This document shows positions 5,313-5,352 of a stretch of DNA of 5,352 nucleotides, in pieces. The notes beneath the pieces are model-generated. The model made no database searches and was not told the origin of the DNA. It was given only the letters and a program-made list of their open reading frames with translations. The translations under genes were made by a program, and so were the position numbers. The DNA comes from Chloroflexia bacterium (GTDB lineage Bacteria > Chloroflexota > Chloroflexia > Thermomicrobiales > JALYUS01), in contig JAICJW010000316.1 of NCBI GenBank assembly GCA_025928215.1, forward strand, positions 1 to 5,352, read 5' to 3'. The stretch's first letter is position 1. The number at the start of each line of letters is the position of its first letter.

Positions 5313-5352
5313 TCAGCCTTCCTGGATGATGCCCGCGAGGACATCGGGGTCT
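5313..5352 (-). CDS. Possible C-terminal end of an upstream gene (12 codons)
   Basis: Reading in from the right edge on the - strand, one frame gives DPDVLAGIIQEG and then TGA at 5313-5315, directly before the inverted repeat. The fragment has coding-like GC third positions and its stop sits where an operon neighbour would end, 134 bp before the next start. It is too short to assign to any family, and an open frame of this length could be chance. Confidence 0.35.
   Translation of the reverse strand, partial: DPDVLAGIIQEG

Overview
This is a GC-rich (roughly 60-65 %), densely coding bacterial chromosomal window. A short convergent gene end on the + strand is followed by a compact block of genes all read on the - strand. 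Codon third positions are strongly G/C, which explains the many long spurious frames on the opposite strand. The protein set (secreted TAP-like hydrolase, truB-ribF pair, zinc/PLP D-amino-acid enzyme, succinate-semialdehyde-type dehydrogenase) together with heptameric 'filler' repeats would fit a Chloroflexota (Thermomicrobia-like) genome. The taxonomic call is inference only; other GC-rich phyla carrying the same repeats are possible.

Layout: 1-377 (+) is the C-terminal 124 residues of an NAD(P)-dependent aldehyde dehydrogenase, most like succinate-semialdehyde dehydrogenase. It meets tail to tail, 7 bases apart, a secreted alpha/beta-hydrolase of the S33/TAP-like family (385-1944, -). Reading upstream on the - strand come ribF (2019-3020; FMN/FAD synthesis), truB (3083-4069; tRNA pseudouridine-55 synthase) and a fold-type III PLP enzyme of the D-threonine aldolase / D-serine dehydratase family (4066-5178). 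At the right edge (5313-5352) lies what may be the last 12 codons of another - strand gene. In transcription order the probable operon is: [unknown] - D-amino-acid enzyme - truB - ribF - (74 bp) - secreted hydrolase. The D-amino-acid enzyme and truB overlap by 4 bases (GTGA). truB-ribF is a common bacterial pair; the D-amino-acid enzyme is an unusual upstream partner.

The most interesting signal is not a gene. Three short-period repeat elements of different sequence sit at the 5' ends of three successive genes of this operon. They are a 99-bp inverted repeat built from CGCAGAGA-like units in the leader of the D-amino-acid enzyme (5205-5303), a ~100-bp inverted pair of GTTCGGC/GTTCGAT heptamer arrays at the start of truB (3962-4061), and a four-unit TGAGGAC heptamer array at the start of ribF (2966-2993). 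The last two are in frame and translated. TruB and RibF therefore each carry a repeat-encoded N-terminal extension (about 34 and about 17-20 residues) ahead of an otherwise normal domain. The truB case looks like an insertion between codon 3 and the conserved ILVVDKP start. No CRISPR array, tRNA, rRNA, transposase or convincing intrinsic terminator was seen.
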